In this document: positions 1-8,613 of the stretch, in pieces
Layout: each line of letters opens with the position of its first letter
Numbering within the stretch: the first letter of the stretch is position 1
Assembly: GCF_013307435.2 (NCBI RefSeq)
Contig: NZ_CP102845.1
Coordinates: 1,550,001-1,614,000, forward strand
Length of the DNA stretch: 64,000 bases
From: Microvirga terrae
Lineage (GTDB): Bacteria; Pseudomonadota; Alphaproteobacteria; Rhizobiales; Beijerinckiaceae
Reading direction: 5' to 3'
Translations under genes and position numbers: made by a program
The notes under the pieces: model-generated
Told to the model about the DNA's origin: nothing
The model's input: the letters and a program-made list of their open reading frames with translations, nothing else
The model's database searches: none

Positions 1-1122
1 GGCATCGTGTCGTCCCTTCTATCGTCCGAGATGAAGGACGGCTACGTGGAGACGCTGCGCTCCGAATACCGCAAGGTAGCCGAGGCCCATGCCCGCTCCG
101 AGGCCGACAAGCAGCGCCTCTCCATCGAGAAGGCCCGCGCCAACAGGCTCGCGCTCGACTGGGCCGCGTATCAGCCGCCGAAGCCCACCTTCACGGGCGC
201 CCGCGTGTTCCGCAGCTACGATGTGGGCGAGCTCGTGCCCTATATCGACTGGACGCCGTTCTTCCAGACCTGGGAGCTGAAGGGCCGCTTCCCGGCGATC
301 TTGGAGGACGAGAAGCAGGGCGAGGCCGCGCGACAGCTCTGGGAGGACGCTCAGGCGATGCTCAAGCAGCTCGTGGACGAGCGCTGGTTCAATCCCAAGG
401 CGGTCATCGGCTTCTGGCCGGCCAACGCGGTCGGCGACGACATCCGCCTCTACACGGGCGAGAGCCGCAGCGAGCCGCTGGCGACCTTCTACGGCCTGCG
501 CCAGCAGCTCTCGAAGCGCGACGGCAAGGCCAACATCTGCCTGTCCGATTTCGTCGCCCCGGTGGAGAGCGGCAAGCCCGACTGGGTCGGCGCCTTCGTG
601 GTGACGTCCGGCATCGAGGAGGTGCGCATCGCGGAGCGATTCGAGCGCGCCAACGACGATTACCGCTCGATCCTGGTCAAGGCCCTCGCCGACCGTCTGG
701 CGGAAGCCTTCGCCGAGCGCATGCACGAGCGCGTGCGCCGGGAGTTCTGGGGGTATGCGACGGACGAGAGCCTCAGCAACGAGGGCTTGATCGGCGAGGA
801 GTACCAGGGCATCCGCCCGGCGCCCGGCTATCCGGCGCAGCCCGACCATACGGAGAAAGCGACCCTGTTCAGCCTGCTTGGGGCCGAGCGCAGCATCGGC
901 GTCACGCTCACCGAATCCTACGCCATGTGGCCGGGCTCGTCCGTGTCGGGCCTCTACCTGTCGCATCCGGACGCCTATTACTTCGGCGTCGCCAAGGTCG
1001 AGCGCGATCAGGTGGAAGACTACGCGGCGCGCAAGGACATGAGCGTGGCGGAAGTCGAGCGCTGGCTCGCCCCGATCCTCAACTACGATCCGGCGCGCTA
1101 CCGGGTGATGGCGGCTGAGTAA
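1..1122 (+). CDS. metH: Cobalamin-dependent methionine synthase, C-terminal part (5' end outside window)
   Basis: The reading frame is open from base 1, so this is the 3' end of a longer gene. The roughly 370 visible residues match the AdoMet-binding activation domain of MetH, which lets the cob(II)alamin form be reductively methylated back to active enzyme. Seen: a charged linker rich in A/E/K/R, then the domain with an R-P-A-P-G-Y-P motif near residue 275 of the visible part, which in this family contacts AdoMet, and a typical end with SVSGLYLSHPDAYYFGV. MetH transfers a methyl group from 5-methyltetrahydrofolate to homocysteine in the cytoplasm. The internal GTG at base 7 is not a real start. 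No terminator is evident; mosaic repeats follow the stop. Confidence 0.95.
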   Translation, partial: GIVSSLLSSEMKDGYVETLRSEYRKVAEAHARSEADKQRLSIEKARANRLALDWAAYQPPKPTFTGARVFRSYDVGELVPYIDWTPFFQTWELKGRFPAILEDEKQGEAARQLWEDAQAMLKQLVDERWFNPKAVIGFWPANAVGDDIRLYTGESRSEPLATFYGLRQQLSKRDGKANICLSDFVAPVESGKPDWVGAFVVTSGIEEVRIAERFERANDDYRSILVKALADRLAEAFAERMHERVRREFWGYATDESLSNEGLIGEEYQGIRPAPGYPAQPDHTEKATLFSLLGAERSIGVTLTESYAMWPGSSVSGLYLSHPDAYYFGVAKVERDQVEDYAARKDMSVAEVERWLAPILNYDPARYRVMAAE

Positions 1123-1142
1123 GGATCCTACGACCCTGCCAC

Positions 1143-1368
1143 GTCATAGCCGGGTTATGGCCGGACTTGTCCCGGCCATCCCGACCAGGAGAGCGCGGCG
1201 TTTCACAGTAGCGGGATCACCGGCACGAGGCCGGTGATGACGTGCAGGTTGATCGTCCGGTCCGTGCCACTCCTCTCCACGTCATGGCCGGCCTCGTGCC
1301 GGCCATCTCGATCGGAAAAGCGCGGCGCTTCTCGGATCGAGATCACCGGCACAAAACAGGTGTGACGC
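1143..1368. repeat. Two tandem mosaic double-hairpin (REP-like) repeats
   Basis: Two copies (about 1143-1242 and 1281-1368) of one design: an outer inverted repeat ATGGCCGG...CCGGCCAT, a middle segment with a gcgcggcg core, then a second inverted repeat ATCACCGG...CCGGTGAT. The same design recurs at 34.7, 47.1, 55.9 and 56.4-56.8 kb. The right hairpin of the second copy is degraded. They fill the gap between metH and the convergent ABC permease gene and could act as bidirectional terminators or mRNA stabilisers; that role is inference. Confidence 0.85.
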
Positions 1369-1382
1369 AGGAACCGGAGTTC

Positions 1383-2615
1383 TCACTCCCGCCGCAGCGC
1401 CTCGATGGGGTCGAGCCTCGCGGCGCGCTGCGCCGGGTAGAACCCGAAGAAGATGCCCACCAGGGCCGAGAAGCCCACCGCCACGACGATGGCGTTGGTG
1501 GACACGAGCGACGGCCAGCCGGCGAGTTGCGCCACCAGATAGGCGGCGCCGGCGCCCAGGCCGATCCCGAGCGCCCCGCCGATGGTGGAGAGCGTCGTCG
1601 CCTCGATCAGGAACTGGCTCAGGATGTCGCGCGGCCGCGCGCCGACGGCGAGACGCAGGCCGATCTCGCGGGTGCGCTCGGTGACGGACACCAGCATGAT
1701 GTTCATGATGCCGATGCCGCCGACGAGCAGCGACACGGCCGCCACGGCGGCGAGCAGCATGGAGAGCGTGTTGGCGGAGGCGGACGCCGTGTTGGCGATC
1801 TCCGTCAGGTTGCGGATGGAGAAATCGTCCTCCTGCTCGCCCGTGATGCGGTGACGCTGGCGCAGCAGCTCCGTCATGCTCGCGATGCCGGGTTCGATGT
1901 CGTTCTCGTCGGCGAACTTCACGAAGATCGAGCCGACGGACCCGTCCTTGGCGTAGTTGCGCCCGATCACCCGGCGGCGGCCTGCGTCGAGCGGCACGAA
2001 GACCACGTCGTCCTGGTCCTGCCCGAAGGCCGATTGCCCCTTCGGCGCCATGACGCCGATGACCCGGAAGGGCACGTTGCGCACGCGCACGATCTGGTCG
2101 ATGGGATCGTCCTCGCCGAAGAGGTTGCGGGCGACCGTCTGGCCGAGAAGGATCACGATGTCGCCGCGACGGACCTCCTCCGGATCGAAGGTGCGGCCGG
2201 TGGCGACGTCCCATTCGCGCGCGGAGAACCAGTCGCGGTCGATGCCGTAGATGCGCGTGGCCCAGTTGCTGCCGCCGGCCACCACCTGGGCGCCGCCCTG
2301 CACGAAGGGCGCGGCCGCCACCACGCCGTCGACCTCGCGGCGGATCGCGTGCGCGTCCTCGTCCGTGAGCGACGAGGCGGCACCGGCGCCGAGGCGCGCG
2401 CCGCCCTGCGTGACGTTTCCGGGCGTCACGATGGCGAGGTTCGCGCCGAGAGACCGGATCTGCTGGTCGACGAGATTGCGCGCCCCGGAGCCGATCGCCA
2501 CCATGGCGATGACGGCCGCCACTCCGATGACGATGCCGAGCATGGTGAGAAGACTGCGCAGAGCGTTGGCCGCGATGGCGGAGAACGCGGACCGGATGGC
2601 TTCGATCAGCCTCAT
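1383..2615 (-). CDS. MacB-like ABC transporter permease
   Basis: 410 residues with the MacB/FtsX permease layout: an N-terminal membrane segment (about residues 20-45), a large periplasmic MacB_PCD domain (about 45-265), then three C-terminal membrane segments in the FtsX domain (about 285-400). Motifs seen include [15 protein letters not shown] near the start and [17 protein letters not shown] ahead of the last helices. Its start overlaps the stop of the ATPase gene in ATGA (2612-2615), so the two are translationally coupled. With the adaptor gene upstream this forms a MacA-MacB type tripartite exporter. In this family split ATPase and permease genes are common. Substrate unknown; no outer-membrane channel gene is nearby. 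Confidence 0.9.
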   Translation of the reverse strand: MRLIEAIRSAFSAIAANALRSLLTMLGIVIGVAAVIAMVAIGSGARNLVDQQIRSLGANLAIVTPGNVTQGGARLGAGAASSLTDEDAHAIRREVDGVVAAAPFVQGGAQVVAGGSNWATRIYGIDRDWFSAREWDVATGRTFDPEEVRRGDIVILLGQTVARNLFGEDDPIDQIVRVRNVPFRVIGVMAPKGQSAFGQDQDDVVFVPLDAGRRRVIGRNYAKDGSVGSIFVKFADENDIEPGIASMTELLRQRHRITGEQEDDFSIRNLTEIANTASASANTLSMLLAAVAAVSLLVGGIGIMNIMLVSVTERTREIGLRLAVGARPRDILSQFLIEATTLSTIGGALGIGLGAGAAYLVAQLAGWPSLVSTNAIVVAVGFSALVGIFFGFYPAQRAARLDPIEALRRE

Positions 2616-3334
2616 TCGGCGGCCTCCGTGGCGAGGGCGCGCGCATCGACCGGGATCTGGCGGTGGTCCTCGATCACGCGCCCGTCCCGGAAGCGGATCA
2701 GCCGGTGCGCGTGCCGCCCGACCTCGGCATCGTGCGTGACGAGCACGATGGTGACGCCCTCGCGGTTGAGTTCCTGGAACAGGGCCATGATTTCGTTCGC
2801 CGTGCGGCTGTCGAGAGCGCCGGTCGGCTCGTCGGCGAGGAGCAGGCTCGGGCCGTTGACGAGCGCGCGTGCGATGGCGACGCGCTGCTGCTGTCCTCCG
2901 GAGAGCTGCATCGGGCGGTGATGCGCCCGCTCGGCGAGACCGACGCGGCCGAGCGCATGCAGGGCGCGCTCGCGACGCGTCCTGCGGTCGAACCCCGCAT
3001 AGACCATCGGCAGCTCCACGTTGCCGAGCGCGTCGACGCGGGGCAGGAGGTTGAACTGCTGGAAGACGAAGCCGATCTCGCGGTTGCGCAGCCGCGCCAG
3101 ACCGTCCGCGTCGAGGCGCTCGACCGCCGTGTCGGCGAGCCGGTAGTGGCCGGCGGTCGGCTTGTCGAGGCAGCCGACGAGATTCATGAACGTGGACTTG
3201 CCCGAGCCGGACGGGCCCATCACGGCCACGAAGTCACCCTTGTCGATGTCGAGCGACACGGAATCGAGGGCCACGACCCGGCCGGCGTCGAGGTCGTAGA
3301 CCCGTCTCAGGTCGCGTGTTTCGATGAGAGCCAC
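2612..3334 (-). CDS. MacB-type ABC transporter ATP-binding protein
   Basis: 240 residues from a GTG start at 3334, chosen because it lies just after the adaptor stop and begins the conserved [10 protein letters not shown] strand. Walker [11 protein letters not shown]-loop VFQQFNLLP, signature [15 protein letters not shown] and Walker [13 protein letters not shown] are all present, as is the switch histidine (LVTHD). This is the LolD/MacB ATPase group (short N-terminus, EPTGALD). It would power a transperiplasmic exporter with the coupled permease. The gene starts 11 bp after the adaptor stop. Confidence 0.92.
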   Translation of the reverse strand: MALIETRDLRRVYDLDAGRVVALDSVSLDIDKGDFVAVMGPSGSGKSTFMNLVGCLDKPTAGHYRLADTAVERLDADGLARLRNREIGFVFQQFNLLPRVDALGNVELPMVYAGFDRRTRRERALHALGRVGLAERAHHRPMQLSGGQQQRVAIARALVNGPSLLLADEPTGALDSRTANEIMALFQELNREGVTIVLVTHDAEVGRHAHRLIRFRDGRVIEDHRQIPVDARALATEAAE

Positions 3335-3345
3335 GGGGCACCCCG

Positions 3346-4770
3346 CTAGAACATGCGCGGGGGGCGCGGGCGGCGGTTCGAGGCCTGACCGTTCGCATCC
3401 TCCCCGGCATCTTGGCGCTGGGCCCCGATGATGATCGCCGCGCCCTCCTGCACGTCGCCGCGCATGATCTCGGTATAGGCTCCGTCCGTGGCGCCGAGCC
3501 GCACGTGCACGGCCTCGGGCCGGCCGTCCTGGGCGACCCGGTAGATGCGTCCGCCCGTGCCCTCGTCCGGCTGCGTCTGCGCATCGCGGTCGCGTGCACG
3601 CTGCCGACGCGGCTGGCCGTTCGGCTCGCTCGCCGCGACGGCCGCCGGCGGCCGGAAGCGCAGGGCCGCGTTGGGGATGCGCAGCACGTCCTCCCGCTCG
3701 TCGGTGACGATCTGGAGGTTCGCCGTCATGCCCGGCAGGAGCGCCTGATCCAGGTTCCTCACGCCGATGACGGCCGTGTAGGTGACCACGTTCTGCACCG
3801 TCTGGGCGGACAGGCGCACCATCCTGACGCTGCCCTCGAAGGTGCGGTTCGGATAGGCGTTCACCGTGAAGGTCACCTTCTGGCCGTCCTTGATGCGGCC
3901 CACATCGGCTTCGTCGATATTGGCGTAGATGTCGATCTCGCGCAGGTCCTGCGCGATCGTGAAGAGCGTCGGGGCGGACAGGGAGGCCGCGACGGTCTGG
4001 CCGAGCTCGATGTCCCGCTTGACCACGACGCCGTCGACCGGCGACTTGATGTCGGTGCGGGCGAGGTCGATCTCGATGTCCTTGAGCTTCGCCTGCCGCT
4101 GCAGGATGATCGCCTCGGCGGATTTCACCCCCGCCTCGGCCAGGGCGAGATCCGCCCTGAGCCCGTCCGTCTCGGCCCTGTTCGACGCGATCTGCGCGTC
4201 GGCCGAGACGAGGTTCGCCTTCTGGATGTCGACCTGCGTTCCGGCCTGCTCCAGGGCCGTCTGGGTTCCCACCGCCCGGGTGGTCAGCTCCTTCTGCCGG
4301 TCGAGGGTGCGCTGCGCGTCGGCGAGCTGTGCCTGCGTGCGGTCGCGCTGGGCCGCGAGATCGTTCGCCTGCGCCTGCGACCGCTGCAGCGCCGAGCGCG
4401 CCTTGTCGATCTGCGCGCGCTTGGTGTCGAGATCGGCTTTCGCTTGGGCGAGGTCGGCGAGCGCCGCGTCGCGGCGCGACTTGATCTGCTCGGCATAGAG
4501 GCGGGCCACCACCTGGCCTTCCTTCACGGGGGTGTTGTAGTCGGCCAGGATCTCGACCACCTGGCCGGAGAGCTGCGATCCGACCAGAACCGTCGTGACG
4601 GGATTGAGCGTGCCGGTCGCGCGCACGCTCGCCGTGATCGGGCCGCGATCCACCACGCCGAGCCGGTAGGCCTGATCGGACGCGTTGCCGCCCGTAGGCT
4701 TCCACAGCACGAAGCCGGCGGTGCCCGCCACCAGGACGATGCCGATCAACCACAACCAGACGCGACGCAC
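3346..4770 (-). CDS. MacA/HlyD-family periplasmic adaptor subunit
   Basis: 474 residues if translation starts at the GTG at 4770, which has AGAGGG seven bases upstream; an in-frame TTG at 4794 is the alternative. Seen: one N-terminal membrane anchor (WLWLIGIVLVAGTAGFVLW), a biotinyl-lipoyl-like half-motif (VLVGSQLSGQVVEIL), a long alpha-helical hairpin of heptads (about residues 95-235), a second lipoyl half (IKSPVDGVVVKRD), and a beta-barrel domain. This is the RND/MacA-like adaptor that links the inner-membrane MacB-like pump to an outer-membrane channel. Odd points: a low-complexity basic insert near residues 385-415 (Q, R, D rich) and a proline/arginine-rich tail. First gene of the adaptor-ATPase-permease operon. 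Confidence 0.88.
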   Translation of the reverse strand: MRRVWLWLIGIVLVAGTAGFVLWKPTGGNASDQAYRLGVVDRGPITASVRATGTLNPVTTVLVGSQLSGQVVEILADYNTPVKEGQVVARLYAEQIKSRRDAALADLAQAKADLDTKRAQIDKARSALQRSQAQANDLAAQRDRTQAQLADAQRTLDRQKELTTRAVGTQTALEQAGTQVDIQKANLVSADAQIASNRAETDGLRADLALAEAGVKSAEAIILQRQAKLKDIEIDLARTDIKSPVDGVVVKRDIELGQTVAASLSAPTLFTIAQDLREIDIYANIDEADVGRIKDGQKVTFTVNAYPNRTFEGSVRMVRLSAQTVQNVVTYTAVIGVRNLDQALLPGMTANLQIVTDEREDVLRIPNAALRFRPPAAVAASEPNGQPRRQRARDRDAQTQPDEGTGGRIYRVAQDGRPEAVHVRLGATDGAYTEIMRGDVQEGAAIIIGAQRQDAGEDANGQASNRRPRPPRMF

Positions 4771-4851
4771 CGAAAAGCCCTCTGCAAGACACAAGCTGTC
4801 ATGAGGGTCGATTGTGGCCGATTTTCCGGGACGTTACGAGTTAACTCTTTG

Positions 4852-5619
4852 TCATGCGGCGGCCTGCGGCCGCGTGGCGATCAGGTTGCGCAGGGTCATG
4901 ATCGTGGAGGCGTCTGCCACCCCGTCGACGCGCTCGGGGCGGAAATGGCGCTGGAAGGCCGCGACCACCTTTTCCGTGTCCTCGTCGAACAGGCCGTTGA
5001 TCCTCACCCCGTAGCCGTACATGGCGAGCATCGCCTGCAGGGCCTCGATGGGCATGCCCTGGTCGCCCCGGGAGAAGAAGCGGCCGTCGCTCGTGGCCGA
5101 CGGCGCAACCCAATGGCCGACGCCGGCCTCGTGCAGGCGCTGCCAGGGAAACCGCTCGCCCGGGTCGACCTTGCGGCCGGGGGCGACGTCGGAATGGCCG
5201 AGCACCCGCGTGGCCGGAATGCGCCAGCGGGTGACGATGTCCCGGGTCAGGGCCGCGACGCTGTCGATCTGCGCGTCCGGGTAGGGCGGAAGGCCGCCCG
5301 GATGGCCCGGATTGGCGATCTCGATGCCGATGGAGCAGGAATTGATGTCGTTGTCGCCGTCCCAGGAGGAGAGGCCCGCATGCCAGGCCCGGCGCATCTC
5401 GGGGACGAGCTGCAGCACGCGCCCGTCGCTGAACACGAAGTAATGGGCGGAGACCTGCGAGACCGGATTGCACAGCCACTGCAGGGCCTCACCCTCGTCG
5501 GGCATGCCCGTGTAGTGGAGGATGAGCATGGTGGGGCGCTGGCCGTCCTTGCGCTCCCCGTGATTGGGCGACGGAAACACCTTGCCGGCGACCGGGCTTT
5601 CCGGGGCGAGAGCGCTCAT
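4852..5619 (-). CDS. AmpD-like N-acetylmuramoyl-L-alanine amidase with peptidoglycan-binding domain
   Basis: 255 residues. The N-terminal Amidase_2 domain (about 25-165) has LILHYTGM, VSAHYFVFSDG and LGHSDVAPGRKVDPGERFPW, which carry the zinc histidines and the catalytic lysine region known from AmpD and AmiD. The C-terminal part (about 185-250) resembles PG_binding_1. It would cut the bond between N-acetylmuramic acid and L-alanine in (anhydro)muropeptides. No signal peptide is seen, so a cytoplasmic recycling role like AmpD is likely. It starts 4 bp after the stop of the TerB/J-domain gene. An 80-bp gap separates it from the exporter genes downstream, so one transcript is possible but not shown. 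Confidence 0.9.
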   Translation of the reverse strand: MSALAPESPVAGKVFPSPNHGERKDGQRPTMLILHYTGMPDEGEALQWLCNPVSQVSAHYFVFSDGRVLQLVPEMRRAWHAGLSSWDGDNDINSCSIGIEIANPGHPGGLPPYPDAQIDSVAALTRDIVTRWRIPATRVLGHSDVAPGRKVDPGERFPWQRLHEAGVGHWVAPSATSDGRFFSRGDQGMPIEALQAMLAMYGYGVRINGLFDEDTEKVVAAFQRHFRPERVDGVADASTIMTLRNLIATRPQAAA

Positions 5620-5623
5620 GCCG

Positions 5624-6349
5624 TCACCTGATGTTCCGCTCGGCGGCGATGCGTTCCCAGGCGGCGTTGATGGCGGCCACGCGCTCGGTCGCGATCTTGA
5701 CGGCTTCCGGCGGCAGGCCGCGGGCGATCTCCCGGTCGGGATGGTTCTCGGCCACGAGCCGGCGGTAGTGGCGCTTCAGCTCATCGTCGCTCATGCCCCG
5801 CTCGGCCTTGAGGACGAGATAGGGATCATCCGGGCGCAGGACGTGGCGGGCGGCGATGCGTTCGAAATCGTGGTCCGGGATGGCGAAGATCGTCGCCACA
5901 TCCTTGAGGTAGACGTATTCCGCCTCATGGATCGCCTCGTCCGCCTTGGCGATATGGAACAGGCCGTCGAGCACGTCCTCAAGCAGGGCGGGCTCGTCCT
6001 TGAACGCGTCCCCGATCTGACGGGCGTAGGACTCGAACCCGTCCGAGGTCTGCATCGCGAGGTTGAACAGGCGCTCCACGTTGTCGTGCTCGCTTTCGGG
6101 CACGTCCACGATCTGCTCGAAGGCCCTGACCTCGACGTCGACCACGACGCCGTCGGCCTTCGCCATCTTGGCGGCGAGCGCCACGAGCCCCATGGTGAAG
6201 AGCACGTCGCGCGGCGGCTTCCCGAAAGGAGCGCCCTCGCGGTCAATGAGAACGTGGCCGGCCACGCCACCCAGGAGGGCCCCGATCGGCCCGCCCAAGG
6301 CGAGCCCGATGCCGGCGCCACCCAGCTTACCCCAAATCGACTGAATCAT
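5624..6349 (-). CDS. TerB/DnaJ-domain protein (DjlA-like)
   Basis: 241 residues from the ATG at 6349 (MIQSIWGKLGGAGIG), preferred because upstream in-frame residues are not family-like. Layout: a short glycine-rich hydrophobic N-terminus (about 8-40) with GG repeats that could insert in the membrane, a TerB-like helical domain (about 45-155), and a C-terminal J domain (about 175-240) with the HPD tripeptide (NHPDREIARG) that stimulates Hsp70 ATPase. This order resembles DjlA, a membrane-anchored DnaK co-chaperone. It precedes the ampD-like gene with a 4-bp gap, so the two are probably co-transcribed. The client is unknown. Confidence 0.85.
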   Translation of the reverse strand: MIQSIWGKLGGAGIGLALGGPIGALLGGVAGHVLIDREGAPFGKPPRDVLFTMGLVALAAKMAKADGVVVDVEVRAFEQIVDVPESEHDNVERLFNLAMQTSDGFESYARQIGDAFKDEPALLEDVLDGLFHIAKADEAIHEAEYVYLKDVATIFAIPDHDFERIAARHVLRPDDPYLVLKAERGMSDDELKRHYRRLVAENHPDREIARGLPPEAVKIATERVAAINAAWERIAAERNIR

Positions 6350-6380
6350 CGTGCGACTAGTCGTACGCTCATGTGCTGGC

Positions 6381-6412
6381 AAAAGGGAAGGGGCCGGGAA
6401 TGTCCCGGCCCC
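6381..6412 (-). terminator. Rho-independent terminator of the glycine-zipper lipoprotein gene
   Basis: A perfect 10-bp stem GGGGCCGGGA/TCCCGGCCCC (6390-6399 and 6403-6412) with a 3-nt loop. Read on the minus strand it is followed by TTCCCTTTT. It sits 25 bp past the stop of the small lipoprotein gene and before the TerB/J-domain gene, which separates the two transcripts. Confidence 0.8.
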
Positions 6413-6436
6413 TCAAATTCATGCTTCGACGCGCGA

Positions 6437-6715
6437 TCAGCGGCAGTAGACGTTGCCGTAGACGTCCTGATAGGTGCCGTAGGGGCAGGCCGGGCGAGAC
6501 GGAGTCGTTGCCGCTCCAACGATCGCACCACCGGCAGCACCGATGGCCGCGCCCGCCAGAGCGCCGCTGCCACGACCCGTGGCTGCACCGCCAATGGCCG
6601 CACCAGCAAGGCCGCCGACCGCAGCGCCACCCACTGCGCGCTCGCCGGGGGTGTTGCAGGCTGCCATCGAGAGGGTGAGGGCACCGGCGGCAATGGCTGT
6701 CATGATCTTCTTCAT
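6437..6715 (-). CDS. Small glycine-zipper lipoprotein
   Basis: 92 residues. The N-terminus is a lipoprotein signal peptide (KKIMTAIAAGALTLSMAAC) with a lipobox at MAAC, so cysteine 19 or so would be the lipidated residue. Residues about 25-72 are alanine/glycine zipper repeats (GGAAVGGLAGAAIGGAA). The C-terminus CPYGTYQDVYGNVYCR has two cysteines that could form a disulfide. Similar short proteins are common in Hyphomicrobiales and usually annotated as hypothetical or glycine-zipper proteins. A GGAAC-N17-GTT promoter lies about 70 bp upstream and a terminator follows, so it is probably a monocistronic stress gene. Function unknown; an envelope role is inferred. Confidence 0.85.
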   Translation of the reverse strand: MKKIMTAIAAGALTLSMAACNTPGERAVGGAAVGGLAGAAIGGAATGRGSGALAGAAIGAAGGAIVGAATTPSRPACPYGTYQDVYGNVYCR

Positions 6716-6785
6716 GGAGGCTTCCCTGTTGTTGAGCGGGCGGTAGGCTGCCCTGTCCTGTTTAGCTTGACCTTACGCTGTCGCC

Positions 6786-6810
6786 AACTCCTGGGCGGAG
6801 AAAGAGTTCC
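6786..6810 (-). promoter_or_regulatory. EcfG-type (general stress sigma) promoter for the lipoprotein gene
   Basis: On the minus strand GGAAC (6810-6806), 17 bases, then GTT (6788-6786). This matches the alphaproteobacterial sigma-EcfG pattern GGAAC-N16/17-(C)GTT, though the C before GTT is A here. The predicted start is near 6779, giving a leader of about 64 nt to the ATG at 6715. Confidence 0.55.
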
Positions 6811-7009
6811 TCCCCATTCCGGATAAGCTGAGGAAAATTCTTCCGGTCCGTGTGAGGCTAGAATCGACCCGCAAAGCCAGGCGTCATCAAGGTTACATGG
6901 TCAAGCTTGAACGTATTCTGAACATGTATGCGGCTTGATGTGCCACATCTTCGCCCCAATTGGCATCCACCGACCGCACCTTCCGATTTGTGCCGGCTGG
7001 AGTTTCGGT

Positions 7010-7795
7010 TTGACTTGGCAACATCTGCTCAGAACCCTTGCAATTGCCTCTGTTGGAGCTGTCGCCTTGATGCTGGCCGCCGAAGCTCGGGCCGAAGGAG
7101 ATCATGATGGCGCTGTCATTTCTCCCGACAAGGCCGCGGAATTCCTGAGCGCGGCCGCCGCCGAGGCGGCAGCCACCGCGGACGAGGAGACAACCGACGC
7201 GGCTGAGGCGCAGAAAAGCACCAGGACCGCCAAGGGATCTGACAAGAGGAAGGCGAAGGAAGCCGGCGCTGCCGCAAAGGCCCAGGACGGCAATGGGCCG
7301 GACATCATCAAGGCGCTGTCCCGGATGGCCGCGGCCGCTCAGCCGGAGGACGAGACCGCATCCCTCCCCGCAGCGCCCGTGGACGCCACGCTGAAGCTGC
7401 GCTCGTCGGATACCGCCCGGAGCGCGGCTCTCCGGCCGCTAATCGTCCGCCACGCGTCCGAATACGGCCTTCCGTATGAACTGGCTGACGCCGTCGTCCG
7501 GCTCGAGAGCCGCTACAATGCCGGCGCGCGCAACGGTCCCAATATGGGGCTGACCCAGATCAACGTCCGCACGGCGCAGTCTCTCGGTTATCAGGGGGCG
7601 GCTGCGGGCCTGCTCGATGCGGAGACCAACCTCCGGTATGGTTTGAAATATCTCGCCCGAGCCTACAAGCTTGCCGGCGGGGATACCTGCGGCACCATCC
7701 TGCGCTATCAGTTCGGACACCGTGCGCAGACCATGACGGGCGCCTCGCGCGCCTATTGCGCCAAGGTGAAGGTGATCACGGCCGCGGCCGACTAG
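7010..7795 (+). CDS. Secreted lytic transglycosylase (SLT family)
   Basis: 261 residues from a TTG at 7010, chosen because GGAG lies 7 bases upstream and it starts directly with a signal peptide (LLRTLAIASVGAVALMLAAEARA, cleavage after ARA). An upstream in-frame ATG at 6935 would add 25 residues with no family support. After the signal come an alanine/lysine-rich linker (about 35-145) and an SLT domain with the catalytic glutamate in VVRLESRYN and the partner motif GLTQINVRTAQSLGY. It would cleave the MurNAc-GlcNAc bond in periplasmic peptidoglycan to give 1,6-anhydro ends, complementing the AmpD-like enzyme nearby. The basic linker is longer than in minimal family members. Confidence 0.88.
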   Translation: MTWQHLLRTLAIASVGAVALMLAAEARAEGDHDGAVISPDKAAEFLSAAAAEAAATADEETTDAAEAQKSTRTAKGSDKRKAKEAGAAAKAQDGNGPDIIKALSRMAAAAQPEDETASLPAAPVDATLKLRSSDTARSAALRPLIVRHASEYGLPYELADAVVRLESRYNAGARNGPNMGLTQINVRTAQSLGYQGAAAGLLDAETNLRYGLKYLARAYKLAGGDTCGTILRYQFGHRAQTMTGASRAYCAKVKVITAAAD

Positions 7796-7872
7796 CGCAC
7801 CGGATGGTTCCGCCGGCGCGCATCCTTCCACCGACGAACCGGCGCTTCTGCCGCGCACCATGCGCAATGCCC

Positions 7873-7901
7873 TTGACGGGCAGGGGCGTTTGGCACCACA
7901 T
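7873..7901 (+). promoter_or_regulatory. Probable rnpB promoter
   Basis: TTGACG at 7873-7878, a 17-base spacer, then CCACAT at 7896-7901, placed 8 bases before the predicted 5' end of RNase P RNA. The -35 is good, the -10 weak. Confidence 0.45.
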
Positions 7902-7908
7902 CCCCACC

Positions 7909-8302
<394 letters not shown>

Positions 8303-8331
8303 CATCTTTCCACAGGCGGAATTTTGCAGGG

Positions 8332-8357
8332 AAGCGGAGCAAACCTTTGCTCCGCTT
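8332..8357. repeat. Perfect 12-bp inverted repeat downstream of rnpB
   Basis: AAGCGGAGCAAA (8332-8343), CC, TTTGCTCCGCTT (8346-8357). As RNA it would form a hairpin 30 nt after the rnpB P1 helix, but the loop is only two bases and no T-run follows. It may be a terminator variant or a protein-binding dyad. Confidence 0.6.
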
Positions 8358-8428
8358 ACGATTCATTAACCGTAAATGCGTCTCATGGGGCATGCATGCG
8401 ACGACGCATGTCTCCCACCTCCGTTCCG

Positions 8429-8468
8429 TTGACGCCCATATTATCCCATGTTATCCCAAACCATCCCG
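8429..8468 (+). promoter_or_regulatory. MraZ-type operator: four 10-bp-spaced TCCCA boxes over a candidate promoter
   Basis: GCCCA (8434), TCCCA (8444), TCCCA (8454) and TCCCG (8464) repeat at exactly 10-bp steps with 5-bp spacers. On the other strand these read TGGGN, the box bound by MraZ in Escherichia coli as direct repeats with 5-bp spacing. A candidate sigma-70 promoter, TTGACG (8429-8434) -N17- TATCCC (8452-8457), overlaps the boxes, so binding would block it. It lies about 150 bp upstream of mraZ, which suggests autorepression of the division cluster. Confidence 0.75.
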
Positions 8469-8613
8469 TCGACGGTGTCTTCCGAAGGGGGCGTCAAGCA
8501 CTCAAGAAATGCTGGCGTTCTGCTTCGGAAAGTAGCGTCACCACTGGCTGCGGGAGGCGGATTATCAAGATCCGCCGGGGGGCTGACAATCAGGAGCGTG
8601 CGAGCTGCGGCCA

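Larger units (their letters stand above)
8303..8613. other. rnpB-mraZ intergenic region
   Basis: 311 bp without a gene. It holds a perfect 26-bp palindrome (8332-8357), a smaller dyad CATGCG-ACGA-CGCATG (8395-8410), the MraZ-box array with a candidate promoter (8429-8468), and a hairpin GGCGGAT/ATCCGCC (8556-8576) in the predicted mraZ leader. AGGAG at 8592-8596 lies 17 bases from the mraZ ATG, farther than an ideal ribosome site. Confidence 0.7.

Noticed and set aside
2612-4792. A 726-codon minus-strand open frame through the adaptor gene
   Set aside because: Only its last 240 codons (the ATPase) have family motifs; the rest is arginine/glycine-rich antisense-type translation of the adaptor in another frame.
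6935-7009. Upstream ATG start for the lytic transglycosylase
   Set aside because: The extra 25 residues precede a complete signal peptide and lack a ribosome site; TTG at 7010 has GGAG at the right distance.
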